From contig CAWBRU010000021.1 in assembly GCA_963791325.1 (NCBI GenBank), positions 186,001 to 250,000 on the forward strand: 64,000 nucleotides of DNA, in the 5' to 3' direction. Shown one piece after another: positions 45,693-54,253 of the stretch. The position numbers and the translations under genes were made by a program. The notes under the pieces are model-generated. The model was given only the letters and a program-made list of their open reading frames with translations. It was not told the origin of the DNA and did not search any database. Source of the stretch: JBEVJK01 sp963791325. Lineage in GTDB: Bacteria; Pseudomonadota; Alphaproteobacteria; Rhizobiales; Rhizobiaceae. Positions within the stretch are counted from its first letter, which is position 1; each line of letters begins with the position of its first letter.

Positions 45693-47153
45693 TCAGCCGA
45701 CCTCGGCCTCGGCCTCGATCTCGACGGCGTAGTCGCCGATCAGCCCGCCGGCGGCAATCAGCGTGTTGGCCGGGCGGATGTCGGCAAACACCCGGCCATG
45801 GGCCCGCGACACCGCCTCCCAATCGCCGACGTCCTTCAGGTAGATGCGGGTGCGGACCACATCCGCGAGCGTGCCGCCGAGTGGCCTGAGCGCCGCCGCG
45901 ATCTTGTCGAGGATGAAGGTGGCCTGGGCGCCGGCGTCGCCCGGCCCGACGCACCGGTCGGCCCCATGGGTGGCGGTGGTGCCGGATACCAGGATGCGGC
46001 TGCCCTGGCGCACCGCCCGGCTGTAGCCGGCAAGCGGCTCCCAGACGCTGCCGGTCGACACCCGCAGCCGTCCCGGACGGCCCGGCACCGGCTCGGCCCG
46101 GTAGACCGGCGGCAAGGCCTCGAAATGGTGGCTGAGGTCGCCGGAGGCGGTGAGGTAGGGCGGCCGGCGATACTCGTCGCCGCAATCCCCCGGGATCGGG
46201 GTGAGGTCTGGAAACGCCTGCGCGAGCCGGGCATGGTCGTCCGCGTCGAAGGCCACGGCGAACACCTTGCGGTTATCGTCGCGGTGCTCGCTTTGGGTAA
46301 GCCGCGCGCCGACGATCGCGGCGACCACCGCCTGGTGGCCGAGCACCCAGGCGGTTGCGACATTGGCGATCGACACGCCGTGCTTGGCGGCAATCGCCGC
46401 CACCCTCTGAAGCAGCGCCTGAAACGGCTGCCAGCCGCCGGCGGCATCGATGAAGCGCTTATACTTGGCGCGGCTCCAGTCGGGCAATCGAGCCGGCTCG
46501 GGCTGTCCCAGCCAACGCTCCGACAGGAAACCGCCGGCGAGCGTGCCGTAGGCCAGAAGCCTGACGCCGGTCCGCCGGCAGAGCTCCGACAAGGGCCCGG
46601 CGGCCCGGCGATCGATGAGCGAGAACGACACCTGATTGCTGACCAGCGGAATGCCATCGGCCAATGCCAATTCGAGGTGCGCGGCGTCGAAATTGGTGAC
46701 CCCCAACGCGGCAATCAGGCCCTCTTGCTTGAGCTGTGCCATCGCGTGCAGCGCATCGAGCCAGGCCGGATCCTCGAAGCTCCACCAGTGGAACTGCAGC
46801 AGATCGAGGCGGTCGACGCCCAGCCGGGTGAGCCGTTCGGTCACCCCGGCGCGCACCGTCTCGGCGGTCATCGGCCCCGGCGCAGGACACCATTTGGTGA
46901 ACGCCTTCGGCCGCTCCGCCAGGCCGCGGAAGCGGCTGAGCAGCCGTCCGGCGATCAGTTCGGCGCTGCCGTAATGGTCGGCCATGTCGAAGGTGTCGAA
47001 ACCGGCCTCGGCATAGGCGGCCAGCGCGTCGGCGCCCCGCTCGGGGTCGAGCAGCGTACCGCCCTTCTCGATATCGGCCACCTGCCAGAGCCCGGCGATC
47101 AGGCGGCTGATCGGCTGGCCGGCAAGCTCGGCGCGGTCAGGCTCGGCGGTCAT
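45693..47153 (-). CDS. Aldo/keto reductase fused to a RidA (YjgF) domain
   Basis: Fusion of 486 residues. Residues ~5-330 are an aldo/keto reductase with the catalytic set visible: Asp and Tyr in FDTFDMADHYGSAELIAGRL, Lys in KAFTKWCP and His in LLQFHWWSFEDPAWLDALHA. Residues ~355-486 are a RidA domain, with the active-site Arg region VVRTRIYLKDVGDWEAVSRA and PANTLIAAGGLIGDYAVEIE. RidA proteins hydrolyse reactive enamines/imines. The pairing suggests one domain releases a carbonyl that the other reduces. The ATG at 47153 has GAGGAGGGAAACG before it. The gene overlaps the LivM-like permease by 17 bases and is the last gene of the Liv operon. Confidence 0.92.
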   Translation of the reverse strand: MTAEPDRAELAGQPISRLIAGLWQVADIEKGGTLLDPERGADALAAYAEAGFDTFDMADHYGSAELIAGRLLSRFRGLAERPKAFTKWCPAPGPMTAETVRAGVTERLTRLGVDRLDLLQFHWWSFEDPAWLDALHAMAQLKQEGLIAALGVTNFDAAHLELALADGIPLVSNQVSFSLIDRRAAGPLSELCRRTGVRLLAYGTLAGGFLSERWLGQPEPARLPDWSRAKYKRFIDAAGGWQPFQALLQRVAAIAAKHGVSIANVATAWVLGHQAVVAAIVGARLTQSEHRDDNRKVFAVAFDADDHARLAQAFPDLTPIPGDCGDEYRRPPYLTASGDLSHHFEALPPVYRAEPVPGRPGRLRVSTGSVWEPLAGYSRAVRQGSRILVSGTTATHGADRCVGPGDAGAQATFILDKIAAALRPLGGTLADVVRTRIYLKDVGDWEAVSRAHGRVFADIRPANTLIAAGGLIGDYAVEIEAEAEVG

Positions 47154-48126
47154 CGTTTCCCTCCTCTGCCGCAAGCCGCGCGGCGCGCACATGGCGCGAC
47201 ACCACGGCAGTCTCGCCGAGCAGGCCGCGCGGCCGGGTGAGCAGGATCAGGCATAGCGCCAATCCGATCATGACGATCTGCAGAGAGGCGGCGCGCGCCT
47301 GTTCGGCAGCCGGAAACAGCGCCGCCACGGCGCTCGCCGACATCGCCCAGATTCCCCACACGAGCACCGCGCCCAGGATCGCGCCGCGATTGTTGCCGGA
47401 GCCGCCGACGATCAGCATCGCCCAGACCTGAAAGGTGAGCGTCGGCTGATAATTGTCCGGGGCGATGAAGCCGATGAAGTGGGCCTGGGCCGCGCCGGCC
47501 AGGCCCATGATCGCGCCGCCCAGCGCAAACGCCTGGAGGCGGAAGCGCCGGGCGCTCTTGCCCAGCGCCAAGGCCGCTGTCTCGTCTTCGCGGATGGCGC
47601 GCAAGACCCGCCCCCAGGGGCTGCGCGACAGCCGTTCGAGCACGAAATAGAGCCCCAGGACAACGGCGGCGAGCAGCCCGAGATTGAACAGCGCGAAGCT
47701 TTCCGGCGCGCCCGCATGCGCGGCGAACGGCCGCGGGATGAAGCCGATGCCGAACGGGCCGCCGGTGAGCGGCTCGAGGTTGAGGAGGCAGAGCTGGATG
47801 ACTACGGCCACGCCGAAGGTGGCGATCGCCAGATAGTCGGCGCGCAGCCGGATGGTGATCGCGCCGACCAGGAAGGTCGCCAGCCCCGCCGCCAGCGCGC
47901 CGCCCAGCCAGCCGACGGCGATCGGCAGGTCGAAGCCGCCGAAGCGGTCGGGCGTGTCGGGGGTCGTCAGCAGCGCCGAGACATAGGCGCCGATGGCGAC
48001 GAAGCCGGCGACGCCGACATTGAACAGGCCGGTCTGGCCCCACTGCATGTTGAGGCCGAGACAGATGATGGCGTAGGTCAGCGCCACCGTCAGGAAAAAG
48101 GCCGCATAGGCGATCAGACCGGTCAT
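47137..48126 (-). CDS. LivM-like permease of branched-chain-type ABC transporter
   Basis: Inner-membrane permease of 329 residues in the LivM group: YAIICLGLNMQWGQTGLFNV near the N-terminus, TIRLRADYLAIATFGVAVVI, the cytoplasmic loop RAIREDETAALALGKSARRF, and LTFQVWAMLIVGGSGNNRGA near the C-terminus. About eight to ten helices are predicted from hydrophobicity. It starts at ATG 48126 inside the end of the LivH-like gene and ends inside the start of the AKR-RidA fusion. Despite the name, such systems carry amino acids, amides, urea or aromatic acids, so the ligand is open. Confidence 0.93.
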   Translation of the reverse strand: MTGLIAYAAFFLTVALTYAIICLGLNMQWGQTGLFNVGVAGFVAIGAYVSALLTTPDTPDRFGGFDLPIAVGWLGGALAAGLATFLVGAITIRLRADYLAIATFGVAVVIQLCLLNLEPLTGGPFGIGFIPRPFAAHAGAPESFALFNLGLLAAVVLGLYFVLERLSRSPWGRVLRAIREDETAALALGKSARRFRLQAFALGGAIMGLAGAAQAHFIGFIAPDNYQPTLTFQVWAMLIVGGSGNNRGAILGAVLVWGIWAMSASAVAALFPAAEQARAASLQIVMIGLALCLILLTRPRGLLGETAVVSRHVRAARLAAEEGNDDRRA

Positions 48127-49037
48127 GGCTCGGCCCTGCCGAACAGACCCTGCGGGCGCAGCATGAGGATGGCGACGAGGATGACGAAGGCAACCGCCGC
48201 GCGCCACTCGGCGCCCAGCCAAGCCACGCAGATCGCCTCGGCCAGGCCGACGATCAGGCCGGCGAGCATGGCTCCCGGCACGCTGCCGATGCCGCCGAGG
48301 ATCGCTGCGGCAAACAGCGGCAAGAGCAAGTCGAGCCCCATGGTCGGCCGGATCTGGACGAGCAGCCCGGCCATCACCCCGGCGGCCGCCGCCAGCCCGG
48401 CGCCGAGCGCCCAGGCGGTCCGCACCACCTTGCGCACATCGACCCCGGCGATGCCGGAGAGCTGCTGGTTTTCCGCGACCGCGCGCATCGCCCGGCCGAG
48501 TGCCGTGGTGGTGAGCAGAAGATGGACGGCAGCGACCAGCGCCAGAGCCAGGCCGAGCGCCAAAAGCTGGTCCGGCGTGGCGCGCAGCCCGGCACCCAGC
48601 GGCAGCGCGATCTGCAGTGCTTGCGAATAGTAGGCGGGGGCGGAGGTGAAGATGAACTCCAGCAGATTGCGCAGTGTCAAGGCCGCGCCGAAGCTCGCCA
48701 TGACCAGGATGATGACGGCGCCGCCGCGGCGCCGCAGCGGCCAGAACAGCAGCCCGTCAACCGCGAGCGCCAGCAGCGCGGTGATCGCCGCCGCCGCAAG
48801 CAGGCCGAGCGGCAGCGACCAGCCGAACGAGAACGGCCCGAGCGGCCGGGCAAGGCCGGGCGCCAGCGTGCCCAAGGCGGCGCTGACCGCGAGCGCGGCA
48901 TAGGCGCCCCACGACACGAACTCGCCATGGGCGAAGTTGGCGAAGCGCAGGATCGCGTAAGTGAGCGTGACGCCGACGGCGCCGAGGCCGATCATCGCCC
49001 CGGCGACCAGGCCGTCGACCAGCACCTGCGGGCTCAT
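48123..49037 (-). CDS. LivH-like permease of branched-chain-type ABC transporter
   Basis: Inner-membrane permease of 304 residues in the LivH group: LVDGLVAGAMIGLGAVGVTL, RFANFAHGEFVSWGAYAALA, VIILVMASFGAALTLRNLLE, the cytoplasmic loop RAVAENQQLSGIAGVDVRKV, and AAILGGIGSVPGAMLAGLIV. It is coupled by 4-base overlaps to the LivF-like ATPase upstream and the LivM-like permease downstream. It forms the membrane channel with LivM. Confidence 0.93.
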   Translation of the reverse strand: MSPQVLVDGLVAGAMIGLGAVGVTLTYAILRFANFAHGEFVSWGAYAALAVSAALGTLAPGLARPLGPFSFGWSLPLGLLAAAAITALLALAVDGLLFWPLRRRGGAVIILVMASFGAALTLRNLLEFIFTSAPAYYSQALQIALPLGAGLRATPDQLLALGLALALVAAVHLLLTTTALGRAMRAVAENQQLSGIAGVDVRKVVRTAWALGAGLAAAAGVMAGLLVQIRPTMGLDLLLPLFAAAILGGIGSVPGAMLAGLIVGLAEAICVAWLGAEWRAAVAFVILVAILMLRPQGLFGRAEP

Positions 49038-49780
49038 TGCGGCGCTGCTGCCGGCGCCGGCCGCCGGGCGCCGAGATAGAGCTCGCCGATCACCGGGTCC
49101 GCAGCCAGGCTGTCGGCAGACCCTTGGTGCGCGATCCGGCCTTCGACCAGGACGACGGCCCGGTCGGCGATCGCCAAGGCCGCCTTGACGTTCTGCTCGA
49201 CCAGGATCGTGGTCACCCCGGCGCGGTGAATGTCGGCCAGGCGGGAGAACACCTCGCCGACGATCTTCGGCGACAGCCCGGCCGAGGGCTCGTCGAGGAT
49301 CAGCACCGCCGGGTCGGCGATCAGCGCTCGGCCGATGGCGAGCATCTGGCGCTGGCCGCCCGACAGCTGCCCGGCGCGGGTGGCTTGCCGCCGCGCCAGA
49401 TCGGCAAACAGCTCGAACACCGCCGCCACGCGCGCGCCGCGCTCCGCCTTGGGCAACAGGTCCGCCGCCAGCAGAAGGTTGTCGCGGATCGAGAGCGTGG
49501 CGAAGATGTTGTCCGTCTGCGGCACGAAGGCCAGGCCGCGGCGAATGCGCTCATGCGCCGGCAGCCGGGTCAACTCGGCCGCGCCGAGCCGCACCGCCCC
49601 GGCGTGGACGGGAACGACACCGGCAATCGCCTTGACCAGGGTCGACTTGCCCGCGCCGTTGGGGCCAAGCAGCACCACCAGCTCGCCCTTGCCGACCTCG
49701 AGATCGACGCCGCGCACGATCGGCAGGTCGCGCTCATAACCGGCAACCAGGCCGTCGACGGCAAGCGCCGGCGCCGTCAC
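49034..49780 (-). CDS. LivF-like ATPase of branched-chain-type ABC transporter
   Basis: ABC ATPase of 248 residues with Walker A LLGPNGAGKSTLVKAIAG, signature QLSGGQRQMLAIGRAL, Walker B VLILDEPSAGLSPKIVGEVF and the His-equivalent region TTILVEQNVKAAL typical of LivF. The start is a GTG at 49780 (VTAPALAVDGLVAGYERDLP), overlapping the LivG stop in GTGA. A much longer open frame upstream is only the shadow of the LivG gene. It supplies ATP hydrolysis with the LivG-like partner. Confidence 0.93.
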   Translation of the reverse strand: MTAPALAVDGLVAGYERDLPIVRGVDLEVGKGELVVLLGPNGAGKSTLVKAIAGVVPVHAGAVRLGAAELTRLPAHERIRRGLAFVPQTDNIFATLSIRDNLLLAADLLPKAERGARVAAVFELFADLARRQATRAGQLSGGQRQMLAIGRALIADPAVLILDEPSAGLSPKIVGEVFSRLADIHRAGVTTILVEQNVKAALAIADRAVVLVEGRIAHQGSADSLAADPVIGELYLGARRPAPAAAPQ

Positions 49781-50580
49781 CGGGCGCCGCCCAAATAGGC
49801 GTCGACGACGGCCGGGTCGCGGGCGATCTCGGCCGGCGCGCCGGCCGCCAGCAGCCGCCCCTGAGCCATGACCACTACCCGGCGGCAGAGCCGGGTGACC
49901 ATCTCCATATTGTGCTCGATCAGAAGCACGGTCCGGCCCTCCCGGTTGAGCGCCTCGACGCGGGCGATGATCAGCTCGAGCAGGGCCGGATTGACCCCGG
50001 CGGCCGGCTCGTCGAGCAGGATCAGCACCGGCTCGGCCATCAGCAGGCGGGCAAGCTCCAACAGCTTGCGCTGACCGCCCGACAGCACCGCTGCCGGCGC
50101 ATGCTCCAGCTTGGACAGGGTGACGAAGTCGAGCAGCCGGCGCGCTTTGTCGACCGCGGCGCGCTCTTCGGCAGCCACCCGCCGCGGAGCCACCAGATTC
50201 ATCCAAGGCCGCTCGCCCGACTGCCGCTGGGCGCCGGTCAGCACGTTTTCGAGCACCGTCATCGCCGGAAACGGCCGCGGAATCTGGAAGGTGCGGCCGA
50301 TGCCGCGGGCGATGCGCTGCTCGGTACGCTCGCCGGCGATGTCGACGCCGGCCAGGCGAATCGCGCCCTCGGTCGGGCGCAGGCTGCCCGCCAGCAGGTT
50401 GAAGAAGGTGGTCTTGCCGGCACCATTGGGTCCGATCAGCCCGACCATCTCGCCGCGCTCCAGCGCCAGCGACATGCCGTCCACGGCGCGCAGGCCGCCG
50501 AACAGCTTGACCAGGCCATCCGCCTGGAGCAGCGGCTGCGCCGTGCCTTCCTGCCGTTGCGCTGCGGTGCCTGTCGCCAT
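49777..50580 (-). CDS. LivG-like ATPase of branched-chain-type ABC transporter
   Basis: ABC ATPase of 267 residues. Walker A is GLIGPNGAGKTTFFNLLAGS, the LivG-type loop is ARGIGRTFQIPRPFPAMTVL, the signature VLSGGQRKLLELARLL, and Walker B VLILLDEPAAGVNPALLELI with LLIEHNMEMVTRLC after it. It is the first gene of the five-gene minus-strand operon LivG, LivF, LivH, LivM, AKR-RidA. A palindrome TTTGATCAAA lies 36 bases upstream of the start, in the gap shared with the GntR gene. Confidence 0.93.
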   Translation of the reverse strand: MATGTAAQRQEGTAQPLLQADGLVKLFGGLRAVDGMSLALERGEMVGLIGPNGAGKTTFFNLLAGSLRPTEGAIRLAGVDIAGERTEQRIARGIGRTFQIPRPFPAMTVLENVLTGAQRQSGERPWMNLVAPRRVAAEERAAVDKARRLLDFVTLSKLEHAPAAVLSGGQRKLLELARLLMAEPVLILLDEPAAGVNPALLELIIARVEALNREGRTVLLIEHNMEMVTRLCRRVVVMAQGRLLAAGAPAEIARDPAVVDAYLGGAR

Positions 50581-50601
50581 CGCCGAGCCCGCGTTTTGAT
50601 C

Positions 50602-50625
50602 GTTGATATTTGATATTTGATCAAA
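50602..50625. promoter_or_regulatory. Candidate GntR operator in Liv divergon
   Basis: An AT-rich island in GC-rich DNA contains GTTGATATTTGATATTTGAT followed by CAAA: two direct TTGATAT-type half sites and a perfect TTTGATCAAA palindrome (50616-50625). FCD-type GntR regulators often bind TTGATnnnATCAA-like sites. The position between the LivG-like gene and the GntR gene fits control of both operons. Confidence 0.62.
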
Positions 50626-50723
50626 CTATATTGACAGCGGCCGGCCTGACAAGTAGCCAATCATGCAGTTTACCAGGTCGAGAGCAGGCTCACCGTTTCC
50701 CCATCGGCGACGCGATCTGGCTG

Positions 50724-50770
50724 CTTTTATCGCAATTCCGGACGGGCGACCGGTTCCACCCCGTCCGGCA
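50724..50770 (-). repeat. Degenerate intergenic palindromic repeat, copy C
   Basis: On the minus strand this reads GGACGGGGTGGAACCGGTCG then CCCGTCCGGAATTGCGATAA, which aligns with the central and right part of copies A and B (GTGGAAACCGGT, CCGTCCGGAATTGCGAAAAA). The left arm is eroded. It lies just upstream of the GntR start codon, inside a longer open frame, which argues for starting GntR at 50793. Confidence 0.6.
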
Positions 50771-50792
50771 ACGGCGCGAGGTGAAGGCCGAG

Positions 50793-51581
50793 ATGGTGCC
50801 GACGGACGCCAGCATCCTGCGCGCGACAGGCGCGGCCGAGCCAGCCTCTGCCGCCGCCGCGACAGCCGCACCCCTGGCGCGGGTCGGGCGCGACACCATC
50901 AATCAGCGGGTCTATGCGGAGCTCCGCCGCTCGCTCATCCACGGGGCTTTCGACGCCGGCGAGATGCTGCGCATCGTCGATCTCGCCGCCACGCTCGGGG
51001 TGAGCACCATGCCGGTCAGGGAGGCGCTGGCGCGGCTGGTCTCCGAGCAGGCGCTCGAAGCCCTGCCCAGCCGCTCGGTCCGGGTGCCGCTGATCACCCG
51101 CGGGCGCCTCGACGATCTTGCCAGGGCGCGGGTGCTGATCGAAGGCGAGCTGGTCGGCCTCGCTTTGCGCAAGCTCAGGGTGGCCGATTTCGCCACCTTG
51201 GAGACGCTGACTTCGGCCTGCGAGACCGCGTTCAAGAGCAAGGCGGCCGATAAGGCCAAGAAAGCGGCCGAGCTCAACCATGCCTTCCATTTCCATATCT
51301 ACCAGGCAGCGGGATCGCCCGTGCTGATCCCGATCGTGGAGAGCCTGTGGCTGCAGTCCGGCCCGTATGTGCGCATGGCCGCCCGCATCCACGACGAGAA
51401 CAAGGGCGTCCCGGCGGTGCATCATCATTACCAGCTGATTGACGCGCTGAAGCGGCGCAGCGAGCGCGATGCCGTCCAGGCGCTGACCAACGACATCAGC
51501 CGCTCGTTCGACCTGATCCGCGGCCGCCTGGCGGCGGAAACCGAGCGCGCCACCAAGGGAGGCGGCGATGCCGGGCGCTGA
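50793..51581 (+). CDS. GntR-family (FCD/FadR subgroup) regulator
   Basis: Regulator of 262 residues from the ATG at 50793. The N-terminal winged helix contains QRVYAELRRSLIHGAFDAGE, LAATLGVSTMPVREALARLV and LPSRSVRVPLITRGRLDDLA, typical for GntR. The C-terminal helical FCD domain has the metal/ligand residues in AELNHAFHFHIYQAAGSPVL and VHHHYQLIDALKRR. A longer frame begins at 50610 but runs through the degenerate repeat and has no support. The gene heads the + strand operon GntR, TIGR04076, AKR, LivK and presumably controls both arms of the divergon. Confidence 0.9.
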   Translation: MVPTDASILRATGAAEPASAAAATAAPLARVGRDTINQRVYAELRRSLIHGAFDAGEMLRIVDLAATLGVSTMPVREALARLVSEQALEALPSRSVRVPLITRGRLDDLARARVLIEGELVGLALRKLRVADFATLETLTSACETAFKSKAADKAKKAAELNHAFHFHIYQAAGSPVLIPIVESLWLQSGPYVRMAARIHDENKGVPAVHHHYQLIDALKRRSERDAVQALTNDISRSFDLIRGRLAAETERATKGGGDAGR

Positions 51582-51918
51582 CGACGACGGCTTCGAGCTT
51601 TACGATCTTAAGGTGGAGGTGATCGCACCGGCGGGCGGCGCCATCTATTGCGGAGCCCGGCCGGGCGACTATTTCGAGCTCCGCGGCGAGCTCCTGTTCC
51701 TGCCGCCGGGGCAGGGCTTCTCGATCTATTCGCTGGCCTCGGTTCTGCCGCTGCTTGCCGCCAAGCAGCGGCCGAGCGAGCGCAATGACTGGATGAGCAC
51801 CGACGCGGAGGTCGCCTGCCCCGATCCCAACTGCACGACCCGGCTGCGCATCACCCGCATGGGCCGGCGGCGCTTCAGCCACGCCGAGACCACCGCCGTG
51901 CCGCCGGCGCAGCGCTGA
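51568..51918 (+). CDS. TIGR04076-family small protein
   Basis: Protein of 116 residues matching TIGR04076, a family of unknown function. It has YDLKVEVIAPAGGAIYCGAR near the N-terminus, GDYFELRGELLFLPPGQGFS, the central SIYSLASVLPLLAAKQRPSE, and two cysteines in ACPDPNCTTRLRITRMG. GGGAGG stands five bases before the ATG. It overlaps the GntR end by 14 bases and is followed four bases later by the aldo/keto reductase. Members of this family frequently travel with aldo/keto reductases, but no reaction is known. Confidence 0.82.
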   Translation: MPGADDDGFELYDLKVEVIAPAGGAIYCGARPGDYFELRGELLFLPPGQGFSIYSLASVLPLLAAKQRPSERNDWMSTDAEVACPDPNCTTRLRITRMGRRRFSHAETTAVPPAQR

Positions 51919-51922
51919 CGCC

Positions 51923-52975
51923 ATGCAGACCCTCCGGATCGCGCCCGACTACGACATCTCGCGGATCATCCGCGGCGGCTGGCAGATGGCCAGCGGCCAT
52001 GGCAGCCTGCCCTCCGCCGACCCGCTCGGCGACATGGCCGCCTATGCCGATGCCGGCATCACCACCTTCGACTGCGCCGATATCTATACCGGGGTCGAGG
52101 AACTGATCGGCGCCTTCCGGGCGCACTATCGCAATCTGCGCGGCGAGGCCGCCCTGGCGAGGCTCCATGTCCATACCAAATACGTGCCCGACCTCACCAT
52201 CCTGCGCACGCTCACCAAGGCCGACGTCGAGGCCGTGGTCGACCAGTCGCTGAAGCGGCTCAGGACCGAACGCCTCGACCTCGTCCAGTTCCACTGGTGG
52301 GATTATGACGAGCCGCGCTGGCTCGAAACCGCAGGCTGGCTGGCCGAGCTCAAGCGGGCCGGCAAGATCCGCAACATCGGCGCGACCAATTTCGAGGCTG
52401 ACCGGCTCGAGGCCATGGTTGCGGCGGGCGTGCCGGTGATCTCCATGCAGGCGCAATATTCGCTGCTCGACCGCCGCCCGGAAACGACGCTGCTGCCGGT
52501 GATGGACAAGCGCGGCGTGTCGCTGTTCGCCTACGGCACGGTGGCCGGCGGTTTTCTGAGCGACCGCTGGCTGGGCGTGCCCGAGCCGGGGGCGCCGCTG
52601 GAGAACCGCTCGCTGACCAAATACAAGCTGATCATCGACGATCTCGGCGGCTGGCCGTTTCTGCAGCGCCTGCTGGCGGCGCTGCGCACCATCGCCGACC
52701 GCCACGCGAGCGACATCGCCACCGTGGCAAGCGCTGCGGTACTGGCGCGGCCGGGCGTCGCGGCCGTCATCGTCGGGGCGCGCAGCCGCGCCCATGTCGG
52801 CGCCAATGCCGCGATTGCGGATTTGACGCTCGGCGCCCAGGATCGGGCCGAGCTCGAGGCGGTGCTGTCGGCCGCGCAGCCGCTCGAGGGTGACGTCTAT
52901 GCGCTGGAGCGCGACCGCCGCGGCCGCCACGGTTCGATCATGAAATACAATCTAAACAAAGGGGAACGACCATGA
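51923..52975 (+). CDS. Aldo/keto reductase
   Basis: NADPH-dependent reductase of 350 residues. Catalytic residues are visible: Asp and Tyr in TTFDCADIYTGVEELIGAFR, Lys in LHVHTKYVPDLTIL, and His in LDLVQFHWWDYDEPRWLETA. NIGATNFEADRLEAMVAAGV and VPVISMQAQYSLLDRRPETT follow. The FHWW signature is shared with the AKR domain of the fusion at 45693-47153, so the two are close paralogues on opposite arms of the divergon. Its stop overlaps the LivK start by four bases, tying the enzyme to uptake of the Liv-transported compound, which therefore probably becomes a carbonyl. Confidence 0.93.
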   Translation: MQTLRIAPDYDISRIIRGGWQMASGHGSLPSADPLGDMAAYADAGITTFDCADIYTGVEELIGAFRAHYRNLRGEAALARLHVHTKYVPDLTILRTLTKADVEAVVDQSLKRLRTERLDLVQFHWWDYDEPRWLETAGWLAELKRAGKIRNIGATNFEADRLEAMVAAGVPVISMQAQYSLLDRRPETTLLPVMDKRGVSLFAYGTVAGGFLSDRWLGVPEPGAPLENRSLTKYKLIIDDLGGWPFLQRLLAALRTIADRHASDIATVASAAVLARPGVAAVIVGARSRAHVGANAAIADLTLGAQDRAELEAVLSAAQPLEGDVYALERDRRGRHGSIMKYNLNKGERP

Positions 52976-54240
52976 CCTTCAGAAGCGGACTTCTCGCCGC
53001 CACATTCTTGTCCGCCGCCGTTCTGGGCGGAGCGGCCCATGCCGCCGATTGCGACATCACCGTCGGCATGGTGATGGAGCTGACCGGGCCGGCGGGCGCC
53101 TATGGCCAAGCGGGCGCCAAGGCCGTCGACATGGCGTTTCGCGACATCAACGAGGCCGGCGGCGTCAATGGCTGCAAGCTCGTTTCCGACACCCGCGACA
53201 GTCAAAGCCAGGGCACGGTGGCGGTCGACCAGGCCACCCAGCTGGTCAACATCACCAAAGTGCCGGCGATCATCGGCGGCATCATCTCTTCGGTGTCGAT
53301 CCCGATCCTCACCTCGGTGACCGCCCCCGCGGGCGTCGTCCAGGTCTCGCCGGCCTCCTCTTCGCCGACCCTCACCGAGCTCGGCCGCCAGGGCAAGACC
53401 AACGGCGTCTTCTTCCGCACCATCACCTCCGACGCGCTCCAGGGCACTGCGGCGGCCAAATATGCGCTCGACCAGGGGCTGAAGAAGATCGCCATCATCC
53501 ACGTCAACAATGATTTCGGCGTCAACATGGTGCGCGAGTTCAAGGCCGCCTATGAGAAGCTCGGCGGCACCATCACCTCCGTGACGCCCTACAATGAGAA
53601 GCAGGCCAACTATTCGGCCGAGGCGAGTGCGGCCATGGCCGGCGATCCCGAGGCGCTTTATCTGGTCAGCTATCCGGTCGACGGCGCGACGATCGCGCGC
53701 GCCTGGATCTCCGGCGGCGGGCCGCAGAAATTCCTCCTCAATGACGGCATGAACTCGGCCGACTTCATTGCCGCGGTCGGGGCGCAATATCTCGACAACG
53801 CCTTCGGCACCTCCTCCGGCACCAGCAAGACCGCCTCGACCGACTATTTCAACGCCAATTTCGAAAGCTTCTCCGGCGGCATCAAGCCTGACGCACCGGC
53901 GGCGGACCGCTCCTACGACGCCGGCGCAATCGTGGCGCTCGCCATCGCCAAGGCCGGCAAGGCCGACGCCGCGGCGATCAAGGCGGCGATCCCGGCGGTG
54001 GTGGCCGAGGGCGGCACGCCCATCCATGCCGGCAAGGACGAGTTCGCCAAGGCGCTGGCGCTGCTCAAGGAAGGCAAGCCGATCAAATATGAAGGCGTGA
54101 TCGGGCCGGTCAGCTTCGACCAGTACGGCGACATCACCGGCCCGTTCCGGCTGTGGCGCATCGCCAAGGGCGAGGTGACGACGGTCGGCGAGCTGAGCGC
54201 CGACGAGGTCAACCAGGTCAAGGCCGGGCTATCGAAATAG
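52972..54240 (+). CDS. LivK-like substrate-binding protein of branched-chain-type ABC transporter
   Basis: Periplasmic binding protein of 422 residues. A signal peptide (GLLAATFLSAAVLGGAAHAA) precedes the type I fold of the Leu/Ile/Val family: CDITVGMVMELTGPAGAYGQ, GGVNGCKLVSDTRDSQSQGT, IIGGIISSVSIPILTSVTAP, VVQVSPASSSPTLTELGRQG, FFRTITSDALQGTAAAKYAL. The SSS and the acidic ETGPAG-type region form the usual ligand cleft for amino-acid-like or aromatic ligands. It is the binding protein for the permeases and ATPases on the other strand. The gene converges with the antiporter, whose stop is 13 bases away. Confidence 0.94.
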   Translation: MTFRSGLLAATFLSAAVLGGAAHAADCDITVGMVMELTGPAGAYGQAGAKAVDMAFRDINEAGGVNGCKLVSDTRDSQSQGTVAVDQATQLVNITKVPAIIGGIISSVSIPILTSVTAPAGVVQVSPASSSPTLTELGRQGKTNGVFFRTITSDALQGTAAAKYALDQGLKKIAIIHVNNDFGVNMVREFKAAYEKLGGTITSVTPYNEKQANYSAEASAAMAGDPEALYLVSYPVDGATIARAWISGGGPQKFLLNDGMNSADFIAAVGAQYLDNAFGTSSGTSKTASTDYFNANFESFSGGIKPDAPAADRSYDAGAIVALAIAKAGKADAAAIKAAIPAVVAEGGTPIHAGKDEFAKALALLKEGKPIKYEGVIGPVSFDQYGDITGPFRLWRIAKGEVTTVGELSADEVNQVKAGLSK

Positions 54241-54253
54241 CGCCGGCGCCGGC

